Shown: piece after piece, positions 1 through 5,772 of the stretch
How the letters are laid out: every line of letters begins with the position of its first letter
Position numbering within the stretch: the first letter of the stretch is position 1
Origin: an uncultured Neisseria sp.
Lineage (GTDB): Bacteria; Pseudomonadota; Gammaproteobacteria; Burkholderiales; Neisseriaceae
Assembly: GCA_937919795.1 (NCBI GenBank)
Contig: CALFOA010000268.1
Span: forward strand, 1-8,079
Length of the DNA stretch: 8,079 nucleotides
Direction: 5' to 3'
Notes under the pieces: generated by a model
What the model was told of the DNA's origin: nothing
Databases searched by the model: none
Seen by the model: the letters and a program-made list of their open reading frames with translations, nothing else
Program-made: the position numbers and the translations under genes

Positions 1-147
1 TTATTTATCCAGTATTTTATTTGTATATATTAGAAAATATAAATAAATCAACTATTTCTTTATTAAGCTATCGTAAATTTATTCTTAATAAATCACATAA
101 ATTTATTGAAACACAAGAATTTTATTTAACGCGATTTTTCAGATATT
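1..147. other. AT-rich non-coding stretch downstream of comEC
   Basis: No gene or RNA is recognisable here. By hand count only about 25 of 147 bases are G or C, roughly 17%, against clearly GC-richer coding DNA next door. It contains a direct repeat TAAATTTATT (74-83 and 98-107) and a 9-bp inverted repeat (59-67 / 84-92). It could be the 3' flank of comEC, the promoter region of a gene beyond the left edge, or both. The edge of the window prevents a decision. Confidence 0.6.
59..92. repeat. AT-rich inverted repeat, possible weak hairpin
   Basis: TTTATTAAG (59-67) is perfectly complemented by CTTAATAAA (84-92) across a 16-nt loop. Eight of nine pairs would be A-T, so the hairpin is weak, and no clear T-run follows on the comEC-coding (minus) strand. 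It may be a poor comEC terminator or chance in AT-rich DNA. Confidence 0.3.
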
Positions 148-2406
148 TTATTGCGTTAAGTTTGAACAAAAAGGCTTTCTGTACCAATAGGCCTGTCTGA
201 ATGCCAGCGGCGCCACTCTCGGCTCCTGCTGACTACCCATTTCAATTCGCCAAGCGCCGCGGTAATCCGTTCGTAATAATTCGATATTGCGTGTTTTTAA
301 ACGCGCCTGCGTGGCGGCAGACGGATGACGGTAATGGTTGGCAAAGCCGCTGGAAGCAATCGCCCAACGCGGCGAAACCGCATCCAAAAAGGCAGCTGCG
401 GAAGAAGAAGCGCTGCCGTGATGCCCCAACACCAGCACCTGGCTGTATAAATCTTCACCGTATTGCGCCACCAGCGCCTGCTCGCCGGCAAAACCCAAAT
501 CGCCGGTAAGCAGCAGCGCTTGGCCGTTGGCCACCACGCGCAATATACAACTTTGGTCGTTATCGGCTTTGAAAGTTCCGATAGGGCGCAGAAACTCAAA
601 GTGCACGCCATCCCATTGCCAGCGGATGTCGTCAGCGCATAACTGGGCTTGCGGATAAAATTCAGGCTGTCCCGCCCAAATGGTTTCGGGCTGGAATGCT
701 GCGGTAACCGCATCAAAGCCGCCGGCGTGATCGTTATCATGATGCGACAGCACCAGCGCATCCAGCCGCCGCCAACCTTGTGCGTGCAAGTTCGGTATCA
801 GATTCATTTGCGCCATTCCAACGGTAGCGGTGTCATACAACAGCTTATGATTTTGTGTTTCCATGCTTACCGCCAAACCCTGGCTGATGTCCCACACCGT
901 TATCCGCACTTCACCCGGCAACGGTTTAGGCGGGCGATACAGTAAAAATCCGGCCAATATCAGCCAAGCCAGTGGTTTTAACGCCAAACCGCGCGGCAGC
1001 AAAATCACCAGCACCGCCGCAATCGCCAGCAGCCACAACGGCCACGGCGCTGCCGCTACGCCCCACTCCGGCGCGTAGGGGGTCAACCAATACAGCACAT
1101 TCATGGTGTATTGCGCCAAATGCGCGGCCAACCACTGCAAGGGATAAAACGGCAAAAAAGAAGCCAACAGCGCCAACGGGGTTAATACCCAAGAAAACCA
1201 CGGAATCGCCAACGCATTTACCAAAGGGCTGAGCAGCGGAATAGCAGAAAAACGCTCGCCAACCAACACCACCGTCATCAGCGTAGCCGCCCATTGCGCC
1301 CGCACGGCGATTTTCCAGCCGCGTTCCTGCAAGCGCCACGAGCCTGACCACAGCAAAGCGCCGACCAAGCCAAACGACAGCAAAGTGCCCACGCCCAAAG
1401 CCGCCGGCGGATAAACGGTTAAAACAGCCGCCAACGCCAGCCACCACGCCAGCCAAGCCGATTGGCTGCCGCGCCGCCACCACAAACAGGCAAATACCGT
1501 CAGCATACCGAGCGAGCGCAACGCCGGTACCGGAAATCCTGCCAAAGCGGTATAGCCTGTTGCAGCCAGTAGGCCGACCAGCAACACTACGCTGCGCGGG
1601 CGCTGCGGTAAGCGCGGCGATAAGCGCAACAAGCGGTTTGCCAACCAAGCGGCCATCAGCGCCACCATGCTGATGTGTAGGCCGGAAATGCTCACTAAGT
1701 GATTCAAGCCCAAAGGCCGGAACGCCTGCCAAGCGGTTTGCGGCAAGGCATTTTGTTCACCTAAACCCAGCGCCCGCATCAACGCAGCGCCGTCATCCGC
1801 ACCATCTATCCGCTGCCAGCTCATGCTCAATTTTTGCCGCAATAGCAACCAACTGTCTGGCCAGCCCGGCTCTTCCAGCATTTGCCGCTCTTTGCCTATC
1901 GTACCTGAACCGTCCAAGCCACTGGCCAGCGCCCAGGCTTCGCGATCAAAACCGGCACCGTTCAATTCGCCTACCGGTGTACGCACTCGCGCCGTGATCT
2001 GCCAACGGCTGCCGGGCGGCCACTCGCGCTGTTGGTAATCGGAAAGCTGTAAACGATAAGCCCGGCCGTTTGCATCCAGTGCTTGCGCAACAAAGCGCAC
2101 CCGCCGTTCATCCGGCTGCGGCAAATCGGCTACCCGTATCTGCAAAGGCATCGCTTGTATCTGCTCACTCAACGGCCATTGCGCCGCCAGTGCGCGCTCG
2201 GTTGACCATACGCCCCATGCCGCGCCGCCCAATACAATCAGCAGCAATAAAGCGATGTGGAAACGCCAAGCCACTGCGGCCAACAATACAGCCGTGCCCG
2301 CCCACAGCGGCCAAGCCGGTAACGACGGCAAGTAAAACGAACACACCAACCCGACTATCCAAGCGCTTAAAACGTGAATCAGCCGGATGCTCCCCTGTTT
2401 CATCAT
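148..2406 (-). CDS. comEC: ComEC/Rec2-type DNA uptake channel (ComA in Neisseria)
   Basis: Inner-membrane channel that carries single-stranded transforming DNA from periplasm to cytoplasm; called ComA in Neisseria. The 752-residue product has the full Gram-negative layout. Two N-terminal membrane segments lie at about 8-66 and a soluble OB-fold/DUF4131-like region at about 80-180. The Competence membrane domain (about 205-490) contains the signature HLVSISGLHIS (236-246). A C-terminal metallo-beta-lactamase-like domain (about 498-720) has VWDISQG (504-510), SHHDNDHAGG (554-563), GDLG (635-638) and GHHGS (661-665). The metal motif is HxDxDH rather than HxHxDH, which I believe is common in Gram-negative ComEC. 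The gene begins with two ATG codons at 2406 and 2403; no clear Shine-Dalgarno precedes either, so the first Met is a default choice. The final residues (about 735-752) run through a near-perfect uptake sequence and look like a non-conserved tail. The gene is intact and seems to have its own promoter. Confidence 0.95.
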   Translation of the reverse strand: MMKQGSIRLIHVLSAWIVGLVCSFYLPSLPAWPLWAGTAVLLAAVAWRFHIALLLLIVLGGAAWGVWSTERALAAQWPLSEQIQAMPLQIRVADLPQPDERRVRFVAQALDANGRAYRLQLSDYQQREWPPGSRWQITARVRTPVGELNGAGFDREAWALASGLDGSGTIGKERQMLEEPGWPDSWLLLRQKLSMSWQRIDGADDGAALMRALGLGEQNALPQTAWQAFRPLGLNHLVSISGLHISMVALMAAWLANRLLRLSPRLPQRPRSVVLLVGLLAATGYTALAGFPVPALRSLGMLTVFACLWWRRGSQSAWLAWWLALAAVLTVYPPAALGVGTLLSFGLVGALLWSGSWRLQERGWKIAVRAQWAATLMTVVLVGERFSAIPLLSPLVNALAIPWFSWVLTPLALLASFLPFYPLQWLAAHLAQYTMNVLYWLTPYAPEWGVAAAPWPLWLLAIAAVLVILLPRGLALKPLAWLILAGFLLYRPPKPLPGEVRITVWDISQGLAVSMETQNHKLLYDTATVGMAQMNLIPNLHAQGWRRLDALVLSHHDNDHAGGFDAVTAAFQPETIWAGQPEFYPQAQLCADDIRWQWDGVHFEFLRPIGTFKADNDQSCILRVVANGQALLLTGDLGFAGEQALVAQYGEDLYSQVLVLGHHGSASSSAAAFLDAVSPRWAIASSGFANHYRHPSAATQARLKTRNIELLRTDYRGAWRIEMGSQQEPRVAPLAFRQAYWYRKPFCSNLTQ
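190..201 (+). repeat. Near-match DNA uptake sequence inside comEC (11/12)
   Basis: GGCCTGTCTGAA differs from TGCCTGTCTGAA only at its first base. It lies in the last coding part of comEC, where the opposite strand encodes Phe-Arg-Gln-Ala. Unlike the seven exact copies it lacks the flanking AA on the left and AA on the right. It may be a degenerate or weaker uptake site. Confidence 0.6.
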
Positions 2407-2436
2407 TATTAATTACAAATAAAAAATATAACTTGG

Positions 2437-2466
2437 ATTATAGTTATAAATAACAATGCCTGTCTG
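2437..2466 (-). promoter_or_regulatory. Probable comEC promoter
   Basis: On the minus strand a perfect TATAAT (2442 down to 2437) lies 30 bp upstream of the first comEC ATG. Eighteen bp further upstream is CAGACA (2466-2461), 4/6 to TTGACA, which lies wholly inside an uptake sequence. The predicted transcription start near 2430 gives a leader of about 24 nt. The -10 is good and the -35 is weak. The terminator immediately upstream supports independent transcription of comEC. Confidence 0.5.
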
Positions 2467-2468
2467 AA
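2457..2468 (+). repeat. DNA uptake sequence (TG-wadDUS)
   Basis: Exact TGCCTGTCTGAA. It is the left arm of the inverted pair in the terminator between the membrane-protein gene and comEC, and also overlaps the predicted comEC -35 box. Confidence 0.9.
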
Positions 2469-2474
2469 AAGTTT

Positions 2475-2486
2475 TTCAGACAGGCA
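2475..2486 (-). repeat. DNA uptake sequence (TG-wadDUS), inverted partner
   Basis: Exact uptake 12-mer on the minus strand (TTCAGACAGGCA on the plus strand). It is the right arm of the terminator hairpin at 2455-2488. Confidence 0.9.
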
Positions 2487-2509
2487 TTAGTGTCTCAAAC
2501 CGATATGAC

Positions 2510-4561
2510 TTATTCAGCCGTATCCTTATGCTTATTCTCCACTTTTTCCGGCTGCCGCTGCTCTTTCAAAATCTGGCTGGCAGCATTGACTGGAAACAAC
2601 AAGCTCATCGGATTGGCGACAATCTGCTGCCAAACGCTTTTGAGCAGTTTGCCGATACTGTCAATTTGTGTATCACGCGAACGCAGGGCAATCCACAGCG
2701 TGAGGGTAAAGCTCACCCACAGATTCACGATACCAATCATCAAGGCGCCGGTGAGGTAAACCACAAACAACCAAGGTGGCATGCCTTCTACTGCTGCCGC
2801 ATAAGCAATATTGGCCGAAGAAAACGCTACATGGCGAATATCAAGCGGTAAGCCGAGTACATAACCGACATAGCTGGTACTGCCCAGCATCACGCCGAAG
2901 ATAAAGTTACCCATCAACGCGCCATAATTCAGGTGCAGATAATCGGCCACTTTGCCGCGCAAGCCTGCTGGCAGCAGTTTTACCATCAGCGGATGTTGGC
3001 GCAGCCGTTCGCGCATGTTCAGATAGTTGGCTCGGTTGTCGAAGAAACCGGAAATAATGCCGGAACAAAACAGCCACACCCCGGCAATCGCCGCATAAAT
3101 CAAGGTTGGCTGGCTGAACGGCAGCACCGATTGAAACTGTTTATTAACCACTTCTTGCGACAAAATCGGCAGCCCGGTATACCAATCGTGCACAAACGTA
3201 ATCACCGTAGCCAGCAAAATCGCTACGCTCATGTTGCCGAACACGGCTATGGTTTGCGAACGGATGAGATCTACGCTGATTTTGGCGAGCTTTTGGTTGA
3301 GCGAGCGATCATCGTTACTGAGTTCAATCTGTTGGGCAATATTAGAAGCGGTCATCGCCGGCTGCTTAGTCGCCACGGTACCGTAAATCATGTGAATCAA
3401 AGCGAAACCGATGCCGTAATCCAAACTGGATAAAACCGCGTATTGCAGTTTGCTCAAATCCATCATGCCGAATTGCAGTTTCAACAGTGCCATCAAAGCA
3501 ATCAACACGCCGCCAACGGCCGCCGAGCGAAGCATGGCGAAATACTCGCTGCGGCTGGTGGTGATGTATTTTTCACCACGACCGCTGGTGTTTTGGCTAA
3601 TGCTGCGCGCCAGCATTTTCACACTGCGTTTCCACAGCAGAGAAATACTGAGCGATTCACCGGCGGAACCGGCCAAATGATGTAGCAAACCGACCGTTCT
3701 TTCAATCTGCTCCACTTCGCTTTCGGCGGTTTGTATCGCCAGCAAGGCTTTCAAGCGGTCTATGGTTTGTTCCAACCGCTCCAGCAAATGCGCCATCGCT
3801 AGCGAAGAACCGGTACCGGCACCGGCCGCACCCCGTTTGCGCAAACGTTCTACCTGCGCTTCGGATTGATCCAGCATCACTTCCAAATGGGCATCGTCAA
3901 ACCGATCGGGATGGCCGCTGCGCAAATGTTCCAACAAACGAAATATCTCGCGACTCAAAGCCAAAAAGGGCGAATCAACTTCCAATAATTTGGGATCAAT
4001 GCGGATCAGATTCGGATCCAACTCTTCCGCCGCAATCCAGATGGCCAGCATTTCGATGGCGTGCAACTGGTCGTGCGTAAATTTGCGATGTATGGTTTGC
4101 GTGGTGTTGGCCGGTAAACCCTCAACCAGCAGCAGGTAAGCATACTGCCATTGATCACAAGGAATAGTACCCAGCCAAGCACGGTCATGCTGGCGGTGAA
4201 ACAGCTTCAAAAACACATCATGCAGATTATTCGGATTACGCGGCGGCGGATTGAAGCGGTCGTATAAGCGTTTGCTGGCTTCTCGGCCAAATCCTTCACG
4301 CGAGAAAATTCCCAGCGCTACCAAGGCGGGATAAATGTCTAACACCGCCAGCCAGCCGAATAACTGTCGGCCAATCTCTTGTGCCAACTCGGGATGCTCG
4401 CGTAAAGCTTGCAACAAACTTTCCATCCGTGCCGCAGCATTTTTGGTACCGCCGCGGCGCAACCATTCAACCAGGCTGGTGAGAATTACCAGCGGGTCAT
4501 TGCTGTCGCACAGCTTTTGCAGCCAAACTTTGAGATCTTTTCTAGGAAGGATGGTAGTCAT
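2510..4561 (-). CDS. SpecificRecomb-family (Gcr-like) membrane protein; recombinase role doubtful
   Basis: A 683-residue protein that I recognise as the family labelled 'site-specific recombinase' (Pfam SpecificRecomb, PF10136; 'Gcr' in some Neisseria annotations). The N-terminal half (1-340) is soluble and largely helical, with a heptad-like stretch at about 225-290 that may be a coiled coil. The second half has about six hydrophobic segments: near 345-365, 373-395, 436-457, 485-507, 549-571 and 597-625. The tail (663-683) is charged. I see neither a serine-recombinase catalytic region nor the tyrosine-recombinase R...HxxR...Y pattern, so the name is poorly supported by sequence; an integral inner-membrane protein of unknown function is safer. 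It starts at ATG 4561 without an obvious Shine-Dalgarno. It lies 132 bp downstream of rlmB, with which it may share transcripts, and ends just before the uptake-sequence terminator. Identity with the family is fairly sure; function is unknown. Confidence 0.85.
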   Translation of the reverse strand: MTTILPRKDLKVWLQKLCDSNDPLVILTSLVEWLRRGGTKNAAARMESLLQALREHPELAQEIGRQLFGWLAVLDIYPALVALGIFSREGFGREASKRLYDRFNPPPRNPNNLHDVFLKLFHRQHDRAWLGTIPCDQWQYAYLLLVEGLPANTTQTIHRKFTHDQLHAIEMLAIWIAAEELDPNLIRIDPKLLEVDSPFLALSREIFRLLEHLRSGHPDRFDDAHLEVMLDQSEAQVERLRKRGAAGAGTGSSLAMAHLLERLEQTIDRLKALLAIQTAESEVEQIERTVGLLHHLAGSAGESLSISLLWKRSVKMLARSISQNTSGRGEKYITTSRSEYFAMLRSAAVGGVLIALMALLKLQFGMMDLSKLQYAVLSSLDYGIGFALIHMIYGTVATKQPAMTASNIAQQIELSNDDRSLNQKLAKISVDLIRSQTIAVFGNMSVAILLATVITFVHDWYTGLPILSQEVVNKQFQSVLPFSQPTLIYAAIAGVWLFCSGIISGFFDNRANYLNMRERLRQHPLMVKLLPAGLRGKVADYLHLNYGALMGNFIFGVMLGSTSYVGYVLGLPLDIRHVAFSSANIAYAAAVEGMPPWLFVVYLTGALMIGIVNLWVSFTLTLWIALRSRDTQIDSIGKLLKSVWQQIVANPMSLLFPVNAASQILKEQRQPEKVENKHKDTAE

Positions 4562-4591
4562 TTATATGAATTTGAAAATGAAGCGATACAG

Positions 4592-4627
4592 ATAATAACA
4601 AACTGTTCTGAACAAAAGTTTTTTTTT
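4592..4627 (-). promoter_or_regulatory. Weak candidate promoter with A9 tract upstream of the SpecificRecomb gene
   Basis: On the minus strand TATTAT (4597-4592, 5/6 to TATAAT) lies 30 bp upstream of the ATG at 4561. No good -35 sits at the right spacing. Twenty-one bp upstream is a run of nine A (T9 on the plus strand, 4619-4627), followed further upstream by CG and six A (4630-4635). The small palindrome TGTTC-T-GAACA (4604-4614) lies between. The A tracts could act as an UP element. Read-through from rlmB is the alternative source of transcripts. Confidence 0.28.
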
Positions 4628-4637
4628 CGTTTTTTAA

Positions 4638-4649
4638 TGCCTGTCTGAA
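4638..4649 (+). repeat. DNA uptake sequence (TG-wadDUS), single copy
   Basis: Exact TGCCTGTCTGAA with the same AA...AA flanks as the other exact copies. It is unpaired and lies in the 132-bp gap between rlmB and the SpecificRecomb gene, next to T6 and T9 tracts. No inverted partner is nearby, so it is probably an uptake signal only. Confidence 0.9.
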
Positions 4650-4693
4650 AAATATTCAAAACGATTTTGGCGACCTTTGCCTACCAGATACTT

Positions 4694-5443
4694 TTAAGAA
4701 GCACCTGCCAAGCTGCGCTGGCGACGGGTTTCGCTCAACACCATGCCGGCCGATACCGAAACATTCATGCTCTCCACCGTGCCGAACATCGGAATCGATA
4801 CCAATTCGTCACACAATTCACGGGTTAAGCGGCGCATACCTTCGCCTTCATTGCCCATCACCCAGGCCACGCTTTGCGGCACCTTATAATGATGCAGATC
4901 GGTAGAACCTTCCATATCGGTGCCGACTACCCAAATGCCGTATTCTTTCAATTCACGCAAGGTGCGTGCAAGATTGGTTACCGTGATATACGGCACGGTT
5001 TCCGCCGCACCGCAAGCCACTTTGCTCACGGTGGCATTCAAACCGGCGCTTTTGTCTTTCGGCGCAATCACTGCATGTACGCCCATCGCATCGGCGGTAC
5101 GCAGACAGGCACCCAGATTATGCGGGTCGGTAATACCGGCGAGCACCAGCAGCAAAGCCGGTTCACGCAGATTTTCCAACACGTCTTCCAGATGCACATG
5201 ATTTTTCGAAGCATCAATAAAGCCCACCACACCCTGATGGCGCGCGCCTTTGCTGATGGTATTGAGCCGCTCAGCGGGAACAAAATGCACGCGCACGTTT
5301 TCGACGGAAGCTTTCTCCAGCACTTCGCGGGTACGTGCGTCGCTCTTGCCTTCCTGGATATAAAGCTCGGTGATGCTTTTCGGGTTTTGCCACAATCGGG
5401 CGTTAACGGCATGAAAGCCGTAAATCAATCGCTGGTTTGCCAT
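4694..5443 (-). CDS. rlmB: 23S rRNA (guanosine-2'-O)-methyltransferase RlmB
   Basis: SpoU-family (SPOUT) enzyme that transfers a methyl group from S-adenosylmethionine to the 2'-hydroxyl of G2251 in the 23S rRNA P-loop. The 249-residue length is normal. An N-terminal substrate-binding domain (about 5-78) includes [10 protein letters not shown] (8-17) and HQGVVG (69-74). The knotted catalytic domain (about 97-240) carries the three SpoU motifs: [15 protein letters not shown] (104-118, with N109 and R115), GNEGEGM (197-203) and [15 protein letters not shown] (224-238). The ATG at 5443 fits the family N terminus and is preceded by a weak purine-rich site (GAAAGTAAG). A strong extended -10 promoter lies just upstream. 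Downstream, 132 bp separate it from the SpecificRecomb gene with only a weak 5-bp hairpin between, so partial co-transcription is possible. The closest alternative within the family is the tRNA enzyme TrmH, but the length, N-terminal domain and motifs favour RlmB. Confidence 0.95.
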   Translation of the reverse strand: MANQRLIYGFHAVNARLWQNPKSITELYIQEGKSDARTREVLEKASVENVRVHFVPAERLNTISKGARHQGVVGFIDASKNHVHLEDVLENLREPALLLVLAGITDPHNLGACLRTADAMGVHAVIAPKDKSAGLNATVSKVACGAAETVPYITVTNLARTLRELKEYGIWVVGTDMEGSTDLHHYKVPQSVAWVMGNEGEGMRRLTRELCDELVSIPMFGTVESMNVSVSAGMVLSETRRQRSLAGAS

Positions 5444-5470
5444 CTGCTTACTTTCAAAAAAATAGCGGCC

Positions 5471-5499
5471 ATTATAGCAGCTTAAAATCGTTTTATCGG
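5471..5499 (-). promoter_or_regulatory. rlmB promoter with extended -10
   Basis: The minus strand reads TGCTATAAT (5479-5471), a perfect -10 with the TGn extension. A poor -35, CCGATA (5499-5494, 3/6), lies 17 bp upstream; extended -10 promoters tolerate this. The start would be near 5464, giving a leader of about 20 nt before the rlmB ATG. An uptake sequence lies 13 bp upstream of the -35. Confidence 0.65.
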
Positions 5500-5512
5500 C
5501 ATCCTCCCCAAA

Positions 5513-5524
5513 TGCCTGTCTGAA
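5513..5524 (+). repeat. DNA uptake sequence (TG-wadDUS), single copy
   Basis: Exact TGCCTGTCTGAA with AA flanks, unpaired, immediately upstream of the rlmB promoter. Same orientation as the copy at 5640-5651, so the two cannot form a hairpin. Confidence 0.9.
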
Positions 5525-5639
5525 AAAGCTTTTATCTTACAGCAACTGCCTGCCGCCGTTGAAATCAATACCTTATGCCTTCAGCAATAAATGTATATTT
5601 TTTAAGCAAATCAAACCCGGTGTATCCTGTTTGGTTTAA

Positions 5640-5651
5640 TGCCTGTCTGAA
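5640..5651 (+). repeat. DNA uptake sequence (TG-wadDUS), single copy
   Basis: Exact TGCCTGTCTGAA with AA flanks, unpaired, 44 bp upstream of the candidate nhaP2 -10. It is the second same-oriented copy in the divergent spacer. Confidence 0.9.
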
Positions 5652-5695
5652 AAGCCCATTAACGCCATAAAACGCGTCGTTTTCAACAAAAATAA

Positions 5696-5704
5696 TGATA
5701 GAAT
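5696..5704 (+). promoter_or_regulatory. Candidate nhaP2 promoter (extended -10)
   Basis: TGATAGAAT is an extended -10 (TGn plus TAGAAT, 5/6 to TATAAT). No convincing -35 lies 16-18 bp upstream. The start would be near 5711, giving a leader of about 60 nt. A competing pair, TTGCCT (5706-5711) with TAAAAT (5724-5729), has only a 12-bp spacer and is less likely. Confidence 0.4.
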
Positions 5705-5758
5705 CTTGCCTATTCGATTTTTTTAAAATATTCGGGCGCCGCAGCCCCACTCAATAAT

Positions 5759-5763
5759 AAGGA
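5759..5763 (+). promoter_or_regulatory. Ribosome binding site that decides the nhaP2 GTG start
   Basis: AAGGA ends 9 nt before the GTG at 5773, an acceptable Shine-Dalgarno spacing. From memory, E. coli CvrA also begins Met-Asp followed by a hydrophobic segment, matching translation from this GTG (MDGVNFLF). No in-frame ATG is available before residue 30. Confidence 0.7.
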
Positions 5764-5772
5764 TAATCGACT

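Larger units (their letters stand above)
2455..2488 (-). terminator. Terminator made of two inverted uptake sequences
   Basis: AATGCCTGTCTGAAAA (2455-2470) and its exact complement (2473-2488) form a 16-bp inverted repeat separated by only 2 nt, so the innermost A-T pairs must open as the loop. It starts 21 bp past the stop of the membrane-protein gene read from the right. Placement and a strong stem suggest Rho-independent termination, though the following tract (TTATTTATA on the minus strand) is only moderately T-rich. Inverted uptake-sequence pairs acting as terminators are well known in Neisseria. Confidence 0.75.
5444..5772. other. Divergent intergenic region between rlmB and nhaP2
   Basis: This 329-bp spacer separates divergently transcribed genes. 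It holds the rlmB promoter (5471-5499), two uptake sequences in the same orientation (5513-5524 and 5640-5651), a weaker nhaP2 promoter (5696-5704) and the nhaP2 ribosome binding site. Between the uptake sequences (5525-5637) I see nothing firm, only short imperfect repeats such as CAAAC (5610-5614) and GTTTG (5629-5633). The open minus-strand frame at 5565-5750 resembles no protein I know and reads through an uptake sequence. Confidence 0.7.

Noticed and set aside
201..509. Plus-strand open frames opposite comEC, including 201-509 and 972-1232
   Set aside because: They lie antisense to a clear ComEC gene and have low-complexity Pro/Ala/Arg-rich translations typical of shadow frames in GC-rich coding DNA.
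2933..3433. Long plus-strand open frame of 166 codons opposite the SpecificRecomb gene
   Set aside because: The minus-strand protein here has clear membrane segments and family resemblance; the plus-strand translation is His/Gln/Asn-rich and fits an antisense shadow.
4657..4669. CAAAACGATTTTG hairpin downstream of rlmB as a terminator
   Set aside because: The stem is 5 bp, four of them A-T, with a 3-nt loop. This is too weak to call, though followed by a short T-rich stretch on the minus strand.
5100..5111. 10/12 match to the uptake sequence inside rlmB
   Set aside because: It encodes the conserved Gly-Ala-Cys-Leu-Arg of SpoU motif 1, so protein conservation explains the similarity, and two bases differ.
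4874..5485. Plus-strand open frame of 203 codons opposite rlmB
   Set aside because: The minus-strand frame carries all three SpoU motifs; the plus-strand product has no recognisable domain and runs over the rlmB promoter.
5706..5729. TTGCCT...TAAAAT as the nhaP2 promoter
   Set aside because: The 12-bp spacer is far from the usual 16-18 bp; the extended -10 at 5696-5704 is preferred.
5565..5750. Minus-strand open frame of 61 codons in the divergent spacer
   Set aside because: It resembles no known protein, has no convincing ribosome binding site, reads through an uptake sequence and overlaps the candidate nhaP2 promoter.
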